Part shown: positions 12,801 through 23,400 of the stretch, piece after piece
Layout: each line of letters begins with the position of its first letter
Position numbering within the stretch: the first letter of the stretch is position 1
Origin: Nematostella vectensis
Lineage: Eukaryota; Cnidaria; Anthozoa; Actiniaria; Edwardsiidae
Length of the DNA: 64,000 nt
Assembly (NCBI RefSeq): GCF_932526225.1
Contig: NC_064036.1
Location: 7,385,519 to 7,449,518 of the forward strand
Direction of reading: 5' to 3'
The notes under the pieces: generated by a model
Seen by the model: the letters and a program-made list of their open reading frames with translations, nothing else
What the model was told of the DNA's origin: nothing
Databases searched by the model: none
Made by a program: the position numbers and the translations under genes

Positions 12801-15800
12801 CTGCGTATATAGAATATTTAATCTCATTTTTGTTGACATTAATTTCTTTAATATTAGGGTCGTGCTGTATTGCGCAAACAAGTAGCTCGATGGCTACTGC
12901 AAAAAGAATTCCTGATAGCGGGCAACCTTGTCTGACACCCCTTTGTACAGAAAAAAACTCGGACGCAATCCCGTTATTTATAATACAACTTGATGTCTGG
13001 TTGGGCCAAAGTTCATCGCCTCTAAAGCTTTGCGCAAAAATTACCACTCGACGCTATCGAATGCTTTTTTAAAATCGATAAAAAGCGCAATTCCTGAAAG
13101 CTTTTGTTGATTAGTATAATAAAGGATATCATTAATTAATATTTTCGCCAATAAATCTGCCTTCAATATTACCCGTTTGGTTTGGTCGAATAATAGCAGG
13201 GAGCACCTTTTTTATTCTTTGTGCTATAGCAGCGGTCGCTATTTTATAATCGGTGTTTAGTAGTGTTACCGGTCGCCAATTCTCTAATTTTTTCTTGTTC
13301 TTATCTTTCTTTGGAATGAGAGATATGACGCCTCTTCTCTGTTCGACGGACATTTTGCCGGTTCGAAATGCATGATTAAAACTTTCCACAAGGGGAGAAT
13401 TAATTTGATCCCAAAAAAATCGGTAACATTCATACGACAAGCCATCAGACCCAGGTGTTTTATTATTTTGGGTGTTTTTCAAAACTTCAAGACATTCATC
13501 CGGAGAAAGTAGACCGCTCTCGCCCTGTAGTCTCTCTAGTTTTCTTAAATTCTCATTGGTGTGAAAGATATCCAAATCGTCTGGCAAGTTGGACTTGTCT
13601 AGGGACGATTTGTACAGAAAAAGTTTAATTTCGCTTCTAAAATTTCCTTTTCCTCAGAAACAATTGTGCCATCGTTCAATTCTATTGTTTGTATCCATTT
13701 ACTAGTGTAGTTTTTCTTTTCTAAATTTAAAAAATATTTCGAGTTTTTTCCACCTCTTCATACCAACGACTTTTACTGCGTATGATACATCCTCTTGTTT
13801 TCTCTTCTAAGATATTATCTAATTTTTGTTTCTGAGCATAATATTTAGAGGTGTTTTCTTGTGTTGGAGCTTGTTCAGCTATTCTTTGTAAACTATTTAC
13901 GTTTCTTATGAGATCTAACTCTTTGTTTCTGCAGTCTTTCCTTTTGCGTTTGCTGTACTGTATACATAAAGATCTTATTTCCATTTTCAACATTTCCCTC
14001 TGTAGTCCTTTATCATAGTGAAGTTCGGTGTATTTTTGCTTAAAAAACGGGATCTTTTCTCGCATCTTTTCAACAAAGGATTCATCTTTTAACAACGCGT
14101 TGTTAAACTTCCAAAATCCAGGGTCTCGTTTCTTTGCGGGGGGTCCCTTCCGAGACTCAAACAAATAGCAGAATGATTCGGAGATGCGGCATCAATAACT
14201 TTACACTCTCAAACCTCATTTAAAAGTGATTCTGATATTTGCCAGTAGTCAATGCGACTTCGCCGTGTAAATGATTTGTTTCTCCAAGTATACGTTGCTT
14301 CATCGGGATGTAAATGTCGAAAGGAGTCTTCTAATGAAGTGGACATATGTAAAGATCTGATTGCTTTGATAACACTTTTTTTGTTTTGTTTGTACTTTTC
14401 CCAGTCTGACCCAAATCTATCTAGCTGGGATAGCGCACAATTTGCATCTCCGCCAACTATCAGATTGGATGACTGAGATACAAGACTGCTCAATTTTTGC
14501 ACGCAAGCAGTGACCAGCCAATATAAGCCTTCTTTTTATTGTTGATATGATGATGATAACAATGTTGACATTGATAACAATATTGATTTTTTTTATTGTT
14601 GATATGATGATGAAAGTAATTACTATGCGTCTTCGTCCTTTTGACCATATTTTTGTTGATAAGTGTGTTTGTAATATTTCTGTTTCTTGTACCAGACTTG
14701 TCAGGGCTCCATATGCATGAAGTATGGTTACAAGGAGTGTCAGTGCACCGCCGAGCCCAAGCAGTGTGACCTTTGCTGTGATGTCGGCGATGGGGAGTGC
14801 AAGTCTACTTCTGATATTGCAGAGATGACAGTATGTGTCGCAGGGCTGCTAAAATACAAAAAAATAAGATAAAATACAAGAAATGATTACCCCCCCCATA
14901 AAAAAGAATGATAAAATGAAAGGATATACAAAGAAAGACAGACTTAATTAAAACGTCGTATTATCCATGAGTCGTATTATCCATGAGTCGTATTATCCAT
15001 GAGTCGTATTATCCATGAGTCGTATTATCCATGAGTCGTATTATCCATGAGTCGTATTATCCATGAGTCGTATTCATTGCAAATGCATAAAGTCGATCGT
15101 TCCATCTTCATTTGCTTGTATTTGCATTAAATACGGCTCATGGATAATACAATGTTTGTAATTGGCCTTAGGTTTGTCCACTTTTCCAAAAACAAAGAAA
15201 ACAAAATACTAGCCTATACTAACTTCAAGCGACGTATCATCCATGAGCTGTATTCAATGCAAATTCTCAGATGGCTAAAAAAGACCCTGATCATATCTGT
15301 AACACAAGTCAGCATCCTTTTAAGGTTTTTTTTTCACCTTCAACTGATTTCCTCATCCTGGGATTTTTTTGTGCTTAGAAGGTCACGGTGGAAGTCTGAT
15401 TAATTTTTGTTCCATAGACAATGACACTACATGCTGGCTCCCCGTGTGACAACTTCAACGGCTACTGTGATGTATTCCTCAAGTGCCGCAAGGTGGACGC
15501 GGATGGACCACTGAACCGACTGCGCAAGATCTTCTTCAGCAAGGAAGCTATCATGAGTTATATCGAGTGGATCAAGGTTTACTGGTGGGCTGTGGTTCTC
15601 ATCGGAGTCGGCCTTATTATATTCATGGCTGGTATGTGTCTCGATCATAATAATTTTGTGAACCAATTTCTTTGTTCTTCTACAGTACAACGCGCGCCAC
15701 TTTGGCGTGACTGTTTTGTTAAGTAGCACTACTGAATAGTTTGCCGTGCTACTAAAAAACGCATTTGAATCTAATGCCAATGCCAATGGGGGCACTGGTA

Positions 15801-16360
15801 CCCAGGGTTATGTCGGCGACGCCATCGTTGGGTACCTATCAGCGAATGCAACACTTAAAGAATGTCGATCAACCTCTCCTTTATTGTTGTTTACAACTAA
15901 AAATACATCGATTATTTGCAAGAAAACGTCAAAATAACCACCCACGATTGATGATTAATACCTTATCAATATTTTATTGAAAGCATCTCAGTCATTTGAT
16001 TGAATTAGCCGATGAAAATGGATTCTTGAATGAGTCGGTATTGCGCGGTAGCATAAAATGGCGCCGTAATTGGCCTTCTATCAGGCTAATCTAATACGAT
16101 CTTGTCTTCTTGTTCGCCCAGTTTTCATCAAGCTATGTAGCGTGCACACACCTAGCAGTAACCCCAACCTCAAGCCGGCCCGTCAGCTGACCCTACGCCG
16201 CTCCCAGCAGCAGCATGGTCAAGGGAACCCGTCCCGTGCACGCCAGCAGGCACGCCTCCAACCTGACGAGGGGTACCCTGGCCCCTCCTACCGGGAACCG
16301 CCCCCACCCTACCCCGGACAGGGCATGGAGATGAGGCAAGGAGGCAGGGTCGGCCGATAG
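852..16360 (+). CDS. ADAM10: ADAM10/Kuzbanian transmembrane metalloprotease, 14 exons, 770 aa
   Basis: Coding exons: 852-921, 1008-1149, 4293-4402, 5802-6154, 6651-6783, 7232-7450, 7926-8086, 8384-8567, 9503-9662, 10225-10332, 10628-10712, 14696-14830, 15418-15631, 16122-16360. All introns are GT-AG and phase is kept throughout. Order: signal peptide (about 1-19), prodomain with likely cysteine switch Cys169, furin-type site RYRR at 205-208, reprolysin domain with zinc motif HExxHxxGxxH at 387-397 (split by the exon 7/8 junction) and Met-turn Met416, disintegrin and cysteine-rich domains, one membrane helix near 675-694, and a 76-residue cytoplasmic tail with a PPPPY motif at 751-755. The juxtamembrane [10 protein letters not shown] block is the ADAM10 hallmark. 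Known family role: alpha-secretase-type shedding of Notch and other surface proteins. Length is close to the usual about 750 aa, with no disrupted codon. The ADAM17 alternative is excluded by the disintegrin and tail sequence. Confidence 0.96.
3265..3600 (-). repeat. Tandem duplication inside the Penelope-like element (2 x about 168 bp)
   Basis: Two nearly identical direct copies at about 3265-3432 and 3433-3600, each encoding the same end segment of the reverse transcriptase. Only the left copy is continuous with the endonuclease frame. The duplication is internal to the element and does not touch the ADAM10 exons. Confidence 0.8.
3630..3757. repeat. Long palindrome of Penelope terminal sequence
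   Basis: The segment beginning CACCAAAAACTGGAATTC at about 3636 is followed, after a short centre near 3692, by its near-perfect reverse complement ending near 3755. A single copy of the same sequence sits at the other end of the element (2255-2335). This head-to-head junction is typical of Penelope pseudo-LTRs. The strand reading CTGAAGA...GAAA resembles a hammerhead ribozyme core (see findings). Confidence 0.75.
5284..5500. repeat. Minisatellite, about 20-bp unit (CACATTGTCACCTTGATTGT)
   Basis: About ten tandem, slightly diverged units in ADAM10 intron 3. The unit drifts from TTGATTGT to TTGAGTGT and TTAATTGT towards the right end. No coding role is evident. Confidence 0.9.
5504..5722 (+). 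mobile_element. Dispersed non-autonomous element, family A, copy 1
   Basis: About 220 bp beginning GAAGGCCAACCACACC and ending near GATCAACATTCTTTAA, in ADAM10 intron 3. Related copies occur at 6202-6324, 15855-16079, 23765-23965, 29966-30170 and 59251-59472, in both orientations. The ends look like imperfect inverted repeats (AAGGCCAATCA versus AATGTCAATCA), which suggests a MITE. Confidence 0.65.
6202..6324 (+). mobile_element. Family A element, internally deleted copy
   Basis: Begins AGAGAAGGCCAATCA and ends GGTTGATTGACATTCTTTAA, so both ends of family A are present, but about 100 bp of the middle is missing compared with the copy at 5504-5722. It lies in ADAM10 intron 4. Confidence 0.6.
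8940..9400. other. AT-rich stretch with recurring TTAATT/AACACAAATTTG motifs in ADAM10 intron 8
   Basis: Repeated words such as ACACAAATTTG, TTAAGTTA and GTTAATTT recur in both orientations. This could be a decayed inverted-repeat element. No exon or open frame of interest was seen. Confidence 0.3.
9820..9870. repeat. TCA/CAT trinucleotide microsatellite
   Basis: Short run of ATCATCATT-type repeats in ADAM10 intron 9. Similar runs occur at 29180-29430 and near 63880. No function is inferred. Confidence 0.7.
11060..14505 (-). mobile_element. 5'-truncated L1/Tx1-type LINE in ADAM10 intron 11
   Basis: Antisense to ADAM10. In 5' to 3' order on the minus strand: the end of an apurinic endonuclease domain (14502-14209, with GGDANC and SRIDYW motifs); an L1-type linker with GFWKFNN (14164-13727); reverse transcriptase (13587 to about 12300) with GVRQGCPLS and the catalytic YADD at about 12807-12796; and a C-terminal CxxC-H-C zinc-knuckle-like segment (CQFC...LEHIF..C) near 11513-11460. 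The frame is broken several times: near 14165-14208, between 13725 and 13588, at the FDSVEW block around 13050, and near 12150-12230. The element is therefore defective. Its T/TACAT-rich left side (10928-11060) reads as an A-rich 3' tail on the element strand. The start of the endonuclease and any ORF1 are absent. Confidence 0.9.
14530..14625. repeat. GATGATGA / TTTTATTGTTGATATGATGATG direct repeats
   Basis: Two copies of a TTTTATTGTTGATATGATGATG block flank a small GATAACAAT array beside the truncated 5' end of the LINE. This may be local slippage at the insertion site. Confidence 0.55.
14942..15152. mobile_element. Palindromic MITE with internal 16-bp tandem expansion
   Basis: Starts TTAAAACGTCGTATTATCCA and ends with the inverted counterpart ATACGGCTCATGGATAATAC. 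The left arm contains about seven tandem copies of GAGTCGTATTATCCAT (14953-15072). A compact copy without the expansion is present at 31293-31428, and a half copy at 15217-15261. It lies in ADAM10 intron 12. Confidence 0.75.
15855..16079 (-). mobile_element. Family A element copy
   Basis: Reverse-orientation copy of the element at 5504-5722. It starts TTAAAGAATGTCGATCAACC and ends GTAATTGGCCTTCTA, just upstream of the last ADAM10 exon in intron 13, and stops about 40 bp before the splice acceptor. Confidence 0.6.
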
Positions 16361-19300
16361 AGCCTCCAACTCCTCAGTACTTTTATATCGTAGATTAGGC
16401 GTGCACAGCTTGTGAACCCCGTGATCATCATATTGAGGGTTAAAGTAGGTAGCATAGTGTAGTGTCCCAGCCATTCGTATAGGTAAGGGTTAAAGGCCTT
16501 TAGTTTTCAAATTATATTATTTTTTTAGGAATTTGCGTTACTGTTTTAGATCCGCAATTAAGCCCTCTGTATTCACTTTATGATTCATCATATTTCGTTA
16601 CCATACGCGCTATTGTTTTCCCGTTAATCTGTGGAATGGCTGGGGTAATCTAAAACAAGTTCATTTCTATCTAAAGATTAGAGCACAAGGGTCGGGGTTT
16701 TGAATGGTTCGTACCATTTTACGCATACGCTTTTGATGGTAATAGACTACCATCCATGTATATAAACTAATGTAAGATGATCACATAGCGAGGCCTTGTG
16801 CGTCAACCATCAATGGTATACCCTCGGCAGTAGTACACGCCTAAACGCCGTGTCACGCCAGTGGTGTCACGCATAGCAAGGCGTTATGCTCGACCATCAA
16901 TGTGATACCCACGGCAGTAGCGCACGCTTGGATCCGCTGTCACGCCAGTGGTGTCACGCATAGCAAGGCGTTATGCTCGACCATCAATGTGATACCCATG
17001 GCATTGGAAACGCCTAAACGCGGTGTCACGCCAGTGGTGTCACGCATTGTCACGCACAGCAAGGCGTTATGCGCAACCACCAATGGGATATCCAAGGCAG
17101 AAGCACACGCCAGAACGCGTTGTCAGGCTAGTGGTATCACGCGGTCTATTAAGCATCTGCTGTAAACGTCTCGCAAATGGTAATTAGGTGGTTGGGCCTG
17201 GGGCAAGCAACGCTAAAGCGAGGATAACAGTCACGTGTGCAACGCAGTCTTTACTAGCCTCGCTTAAACGTATTTGTAGCCCCAGGCTCGTCCGGGTTAC
17301 GGATTGTCTCGGACATGGAGTGGCCCTAACATGCCGATGGAGATATGCGACGGTTGGCGCATGAAGGCTTCACCACAATAATTAACCTAATTTATTTTTT
17401 GATTGAAAATATATTTGAAGATTTGTTGATTCTGACATTGCAATTTTGATTATTTTCGCTTAGGACTAAATAAAACAGTCCTGTAGCCAGAATCAAAATT
17501 TTACCGAGACAAACCTAGCCACTGAATAATTAATCCAACAAAGGCAGTTTTTTTATCTCATCCTTTTCAATTGTGAAACACAACACCAAATTTTTTTACC
17601 GAGGCGAGTCCCTCACTTGCCTCATGCTGGCTACGGCGCTGACTGATTCTCGCATTTTATAAGTAACTGAGACATTCCGAATTTGGTATGTTGGTAGAAG
17701 GGGGAGGGGGAGGAAAGGGGGTGAGGGCTTTTTATCAAACAGACCTGTACCAAGTCTCACACATTAGCCGTATAGTTTGTGTCGAGGACGGCATAATAGT
17801 TATGGTGTATAGAACAAGTTCAATTACTTGATGCTGCACTTTTTGTCAAATACACAGTGTAGTCGCAAGTAAAACTGATTTTGGGTGGATGTTCTCCAAA
17901 GTACGAAGCTTATTTTTTACGATTGACTTCAGACTATCCATGAAAACTGCTAAGAAAGGGTACGGGGGGGGGGGGGGGGGGGGTAGCGAGGTTACCTATG
18001 CTACCAGGCCTTTCGCACTTCTCTCTTTCCATTTCTACCCCGGTATTTTCGGAATTATTTTTAACGTGTAAGGATTCATAATACTCCAAATAAGAGAATG
18101 TAAAAAGATGAGCGAATAACGTCTCATTTACGGTTGTGAATTTTGTATAAAACTGCTGAAAATAAAATGCACTTTCTTAACGCTGCGTGGGGTCTGTTTT
18201 TCCCCTATTACTTACGGCTTCAGAAAGTCAACTGAAAGTGTGGATAACCATCACGCTGTTTAGGTGTTTCCTTTCCTGTAAACCTTTTTTTATAGACCTC
18301 GTAGGGGAATGGCAGGGCTTACCTAGTCTAAACATGATTAAAGACGGACAATCAAGCCGCAATGTTATTCTACCGCACAATACTCATTCAAAGTGTGATA
18401 CTCTTAATAAAATATTGTAAAGGGGTGGTTGGCTCTTGGGGAAGGGGTGGAGTCAGGATTGACTGCGGGAGTTCAGATTGTTTAAAACAGTAGGAGAAGA
18501 TTACAAGGTTACAAGGTAAGAAGCCTCAGTATATGGACTTTAGCGAAAAAAATGAGTTATTTGATCTGGTTGTCTGACATTCAGGTCAAGAATAGATCAA
18601 GTCTGTTTACAAAGCAAGAATAACAAACTAGGATGTAATGATTTACTTTTTATTTTACCATCCCCCTTACAACACTAGCATGCACATGCTTAACTAATAC
18701 CCCCAATGTGGTACTACGAGACGAGGAAGAAACGCTACTACTTCACTCCCTTACCGCCAGGCTAGGATACATCAAGATTCCCTTAACATAAATACATATT
18801 TACCCTATTGTCAAAAAGATAACAGCGATCATTATCGGGCGGGTCCAGAATTTTAAAAAATGTATTTATAAAGAGAAATGAATCATTTAATAATCTATAA
18901 GTCTAGCAACATAATGATGTCATAGGATTCCTTCAGCACTTAGACACGAGCTCTGCGTCACGTGTATATCACGTGTACTCTCAGGTTATACGACTGTGTC
19001 ACTTGTACATCACGTGTCCTTATATTATTACGCTGTATTACCAAATAGAGTAAATAATTGTAGCGAAGTACTCCCGGATCCGCCACAGCAGCATGGGCGT
19101 GGCCAAGAAAGGGGAGACCAGCCCCTATTCTAACGCCGGCCCTTTTGGCTTTTTTTCTTTCAAGCTACACCCACCCTTCCCCAATTCCTGGACACGCCCC
19201 TGCTATGACAAGAAGATTACGATAAGTGTTTCCCACATACAAGATGCTCTTTTCGGTGCATCGATTACAAAGCCAAAGTCCGGGATAATTAGCTCCCCTG

Positions 19301-20492
19301 TAAGGCTGGATATGTCAAATTTGAAAGAATATGAAGAACATTTTTAGTTACACATTAGGTGGGAGTGATCTGCTCTGCAATCCGTCCCCTTATAAATAAG
19401 ACCTTTTATCTGAGATAAAAGTTAAATAAATGGAGTCATTTCGTTTTTTATGCATTGGAGTATACAGACAAATCCGAAAATCCATTACCGAGTTACCACA
19501 AGTGTATATCGATACGTCTACAGAATATGATTGAAGAATAAAAGGCGAAAAGGAAAATGTATGATTGAATAAAAATAGAGATACCCCCGTGTTGTATTTA
19601 CAGACTCGAATATGCAAAAAAAAACTTTCAATTTTACTCCATTGACTTGACTGGCACACCCTCTGAATTACTAGCAACCAGAAGTCAGAGATTAAATATA
19701 TGAATTCGCCAGAGAAATCCTCACAATTTTAGACACCACAGAAAATCATTGCAAGTTACATACAGGTTCAACCGCATGACAACAGATGAAATACTTTTAG
19801 TGCAATGGAAAAACCGAAGAGTATCGCCATAAGTGTTTATCTGCGTCTGACATACAGGTGGAAATAAAAGTGTCGTAGAATGACACAAAACATCACCGTG
19901 AACTGAATAAAATTCAGCTAAAACCAATGTACATTAATTTTAATATACTGGCTAAATAAAGCTGATGCATTCAAATTTGCCCAGGGACTAGACTAATCAG
20001 GTTATCTATTCCCGAAGGTTGAAGGACATTTCTTTGATATGTTTTTATCTCCCTTTTACTTCTAACTGAATATTTGTGCTAAAAAAATAAACTCCCACGT
20101 TATAATGATTGTACCGACAGAAGATCCAAGGGCGCACATAACAATAATGTCCACACTCTACACTGTCGTATTCGAAAATCCGGCACTATCTTTCATCAGC
20201 CGCAGAAAGACCACTGGGTTTTCGAGTATGACCTCATGATGGTAAATGAAATTAGACTTCACTGTGGTAAATGAAATCCCAGTAGAACCTTCTCATTACC
20301 CCCCTCCCCTCCCCCCTCATAATTAGAGAATAGGTCATTTCATATATAGTCATCACGAACAATGGCATGTGAATAAGACTAAGAAAAAAAGTATTGTGTT
20401 ATTCCTTTCAGCCTTCTTAACTATTATTAAGCTATTATTCGGGATAATTAGGCCATATGTGGAAAGTGGTCTATAAATTTCCATTAAGGTAT
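16361..20492. other. Intergenic region between convergent ADAM10 and aminopeptidase 3' ends
   Basis: Contains the ADAM10 3' UTR (end not determined) and the aminopeptidase 3' UTR from the right. Also holds the minisatellite at 16797-17143, a run of 20 G at 17964-17983, and several CACGTG/CACGTGTA words at 18960-19016. Possible AATAAA signals for ADAM10 occur near 17467 and 18160 but cannot be chosen between. No further gene was recognised. Confidence 0.5.
16797..17143. repeat. Minisatellite, about 88-bp unit, about 4 copies
   Basis: Unit contains ACCATCAATG, GGCAGTAG, TGTCACGCCAGTGGTGTCAC and GCAAGGCGTTATGC. The copies diverge in the middle, and the third has an extra CACGCATTGT insertion. 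It lies about 440 bp downstream of the ADAM10 stop, so may overlap the 3' UTR. Confidence 0.85.
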
Positions 20493-23400
20493 TCATTGAT
20501 ATTCGTAACTACGCCGCTCCGGTTCATAATCATCATCATTATACTCATTGCTAAACCTGCGGTCCTGGTCATCGCCACGCCCATAATGCTGGTTGCTATA
20601 GTAACGTTTGTTCTGGTACGGCTCTTCCTGGTTTTCTCGGTCCTGGTACTCTTCCTGGAAGCCCTCAGGTGCGAGTATGTTTTCCAGGCGCTCCACGTTA
20701 GCCACGCCCAGGTCGCCGTCGGCTGGTTTGGACTCCGCTCCAGTATGTTCCTCCAGCCATTTGAGTGCGACCTCGGTATTGTTCTTCATCCAGTCTATGT
20801 TAGAAGAGACGCCCTCCTCTGCTTGCTTGGACGCCAGTTTACCTGACCCAAGTTCGTGTTTCTTGAAGAATTCTTGGATCTGGGGAAGATACCACAAAGT
20901 TATGCATATGAAACATATGCAACTCAGCGGAATTCGACTGGAATTCTACTATTGCATAGCAATGTTTTGTTTTGTGACATGGCGGAAAAACAGTGCGTTT
21001 TTATACCAACACCGTCAGGCGGACTGTGACATGCGCGAGGTTTTGACTTCCTGGTGTTTTTATTTTTAGTAAAAGCGTGAAATAAATAAGTAACTTAATC
21101 GACAATAAATAAATTCCCACAACCACGTCAACACAGATACATCTAGATTCTTCAAGATGTTTTCAACACAATAAGATCAGCTTGCCTCTTTCAGCTTCTG
21201 TGGCGTACTGAAGTGAGTCGTGGTTCTAGACACGAGTCGAGCGAAGTCAAATGACCCATGGCCGTATCTACGGAAACAAAAAGAAAATAAATAATTACCT
21301 CGTATAAGATCAATCTCAGAGAAACTCTAGGAATGCTAAATTTAGTTGTTTTATTGACGATCTCGTATAAAATTTAGGCACACCCAATAAATGGTTTAAC
21401 CCTAAACTTTTTAAGTATGATAGGTGCTATTAAGTAAAACTTTTAAAAGGGCTGAGTCTTTCATTGCGCATCTAGCTTGCGCAGATGTTAGTTTTCTGTG
21501 GGCCAAAAAGTCAAAACTTTGCATTATATCATACTGATTATACCCTTGCTCCAGACTCAAAATTTAGGGTAGTTTCTTGGTGTTACGGAGCGCCAGCACC
21601 AAAAACACAATGGAACAAAAGCCAGAAACAAAGACCTTAGAACGAGACAACAAAATAGAGTACAAAGGCCTTGAGAACCATAAACAAAGCTCTCCGTAAC
21701 ACCAATTTAGCTCGACAGAGGAAAAAAATGGGATGAAATTTTCGAATTTTTAATATATATGCTCAAATTTCCGCAAACAAGGAGTTCCTCTGACCAAAAG
21801 CATAATTCCAAATTTTAAAGAAATTTAGATAAGAAGATATGAAATTTAGATATTAGCGAGCAAAGTTGGCTTAATTTCTGATCAGAGCCCCTTCCCCCTA
21901 AAAACGAGGAGATTCATACTTTGAACATTTGCATTTCAAGTCTCATATCTCGAAGACGAATCCATTAGAAAAAAAAAAACACTTTTTGATATGTTGGTTT
22001 TTACATAACAAAAGAAACCTCTTTACAAAAATTCAAGCTCGCCAAAGTTAACCAGAACTTTTTTGGGGAAAACATTTTTTTTTGCTCTGTCCCTCAGCTC
22101 TGCTTGTCAGAAACTGAGAGACGTTCATAGCTAGCTTGAGTTTGCTTCTTAGCGCAGCCCTCAGCGGACACAAAAACAGGAAAACAGGAAAGAAAAACTT
22201 ATCACTAAGCCCCCTTCTCAAGCTCACAGGGTAATGCCTTACCTTTTAAATAACGTCTTCCAGTGTTTCTTAACGAAGTCCCAGGCGAGGTTACGTCCCT
22301 TGCAGTTGGAAGCGACGGATGTGATGACGGAGACGGTGTCTTGAGAGCGAATCTGTGTGCTCATACTCATATCCAGAAGCCTACAAGGCAGAAATAATCA
22401 ACATGAGACAGGCAGAAACTTACATTGAAATGAATCTGTCACGCTAGTGTCATGCACGAGACAAATTCCCGCAAAAACATCCACTCGACCAATCAGAGAC
22501 TCAAGGGGCACCAACAAACGCACTTATGTACTGTAATATATAGATTTAGGCATTGCCTAAAAGCGGAGCTCCAAACGACCAAATCTTTGCTAATTTTCGC
22601 TAAATAATAAATATTATTAATAATATTAAATGTTATTGTATTTCTGTTTCTGACGACGTCAACGATTTCACAGATCACGCGACCAACTTGTTATACACCC
22701 TTCCCCCCACATCTACATGACATCTACCGAGTTTGGTTGCCATACGATGTTTCCTTCGTGAAATATAAATATTTCGTTATTTTGATGACGTCAGCATATT
22801 TTTGCTTCTAGTGACGTCATCGATGACGTCACAATCACGTGGCTTTATAGGTGCACCCCCTTGTTACATACATGACACATACCAAGTTTGGTTATCAAAT
22901 GATGTTTCGTTTAGGAGATATGAATATAGATATAATATAGATATAGAATATCTAGATATAGATATAGATTTGGTCACGCATCACGTGACCAAATCTTGAC
23001 ACCGCCTTGACACCTACCAAGTTTTGTTGTTATACAATGTTTCTTTCACGAGATATGAATGTTTTTTATCTTGATGACGTTAGCATATTTTGCTTCTAGT
23101 GACGTGATAGAGCGAGAGAACAGGAAAAGTATATATTCTGTATAAAATATCCGGCATGAGATTTTGACAAACTCCATTCCCTCTTCAAAGATCTAATGGC
23201 CAGACTAAGATGTATAATTCTTACACACTTTTTCATGAGAGCGGGGTTCTGAGTGGCGGACATGGCGAACAGCAGTTTGCGCTTCTCGGCGGCGACTGTG
23301 GACTTGTTGTACTGCTCGTACATGTATTTGAACTCTTTCTCGCCCCCCAAGTGCACGCCGGTATCATATATCACCGAGCGGAGATTTGGCGGCAGGCTAC

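Noticed and set aside
12503..13072. 189-codon plus-strand frame in ADAM10 intron 11
   Set aside because: Antisense shadow of the LINE reverse transcriptase.
14953..15072. CRISPR-like regular direct repeats
   Set aside because: Units are contiguous without unique spacers, and the genome is eukaryotic; it is a tandem expansion in a MITE arm.
16902..17165. 87-codon plus-strand frame
   Set aside because: Repeated HARxRCxASGxTxS translation of the 88-bp minisatellite, not a gene.
20457..21069. Plus-strand frames of 129 and 153 codons
   Set aside because: Antisense to the last aminopeptidase exon, whose minus-strand frame has clear M1 C-domain similarity.
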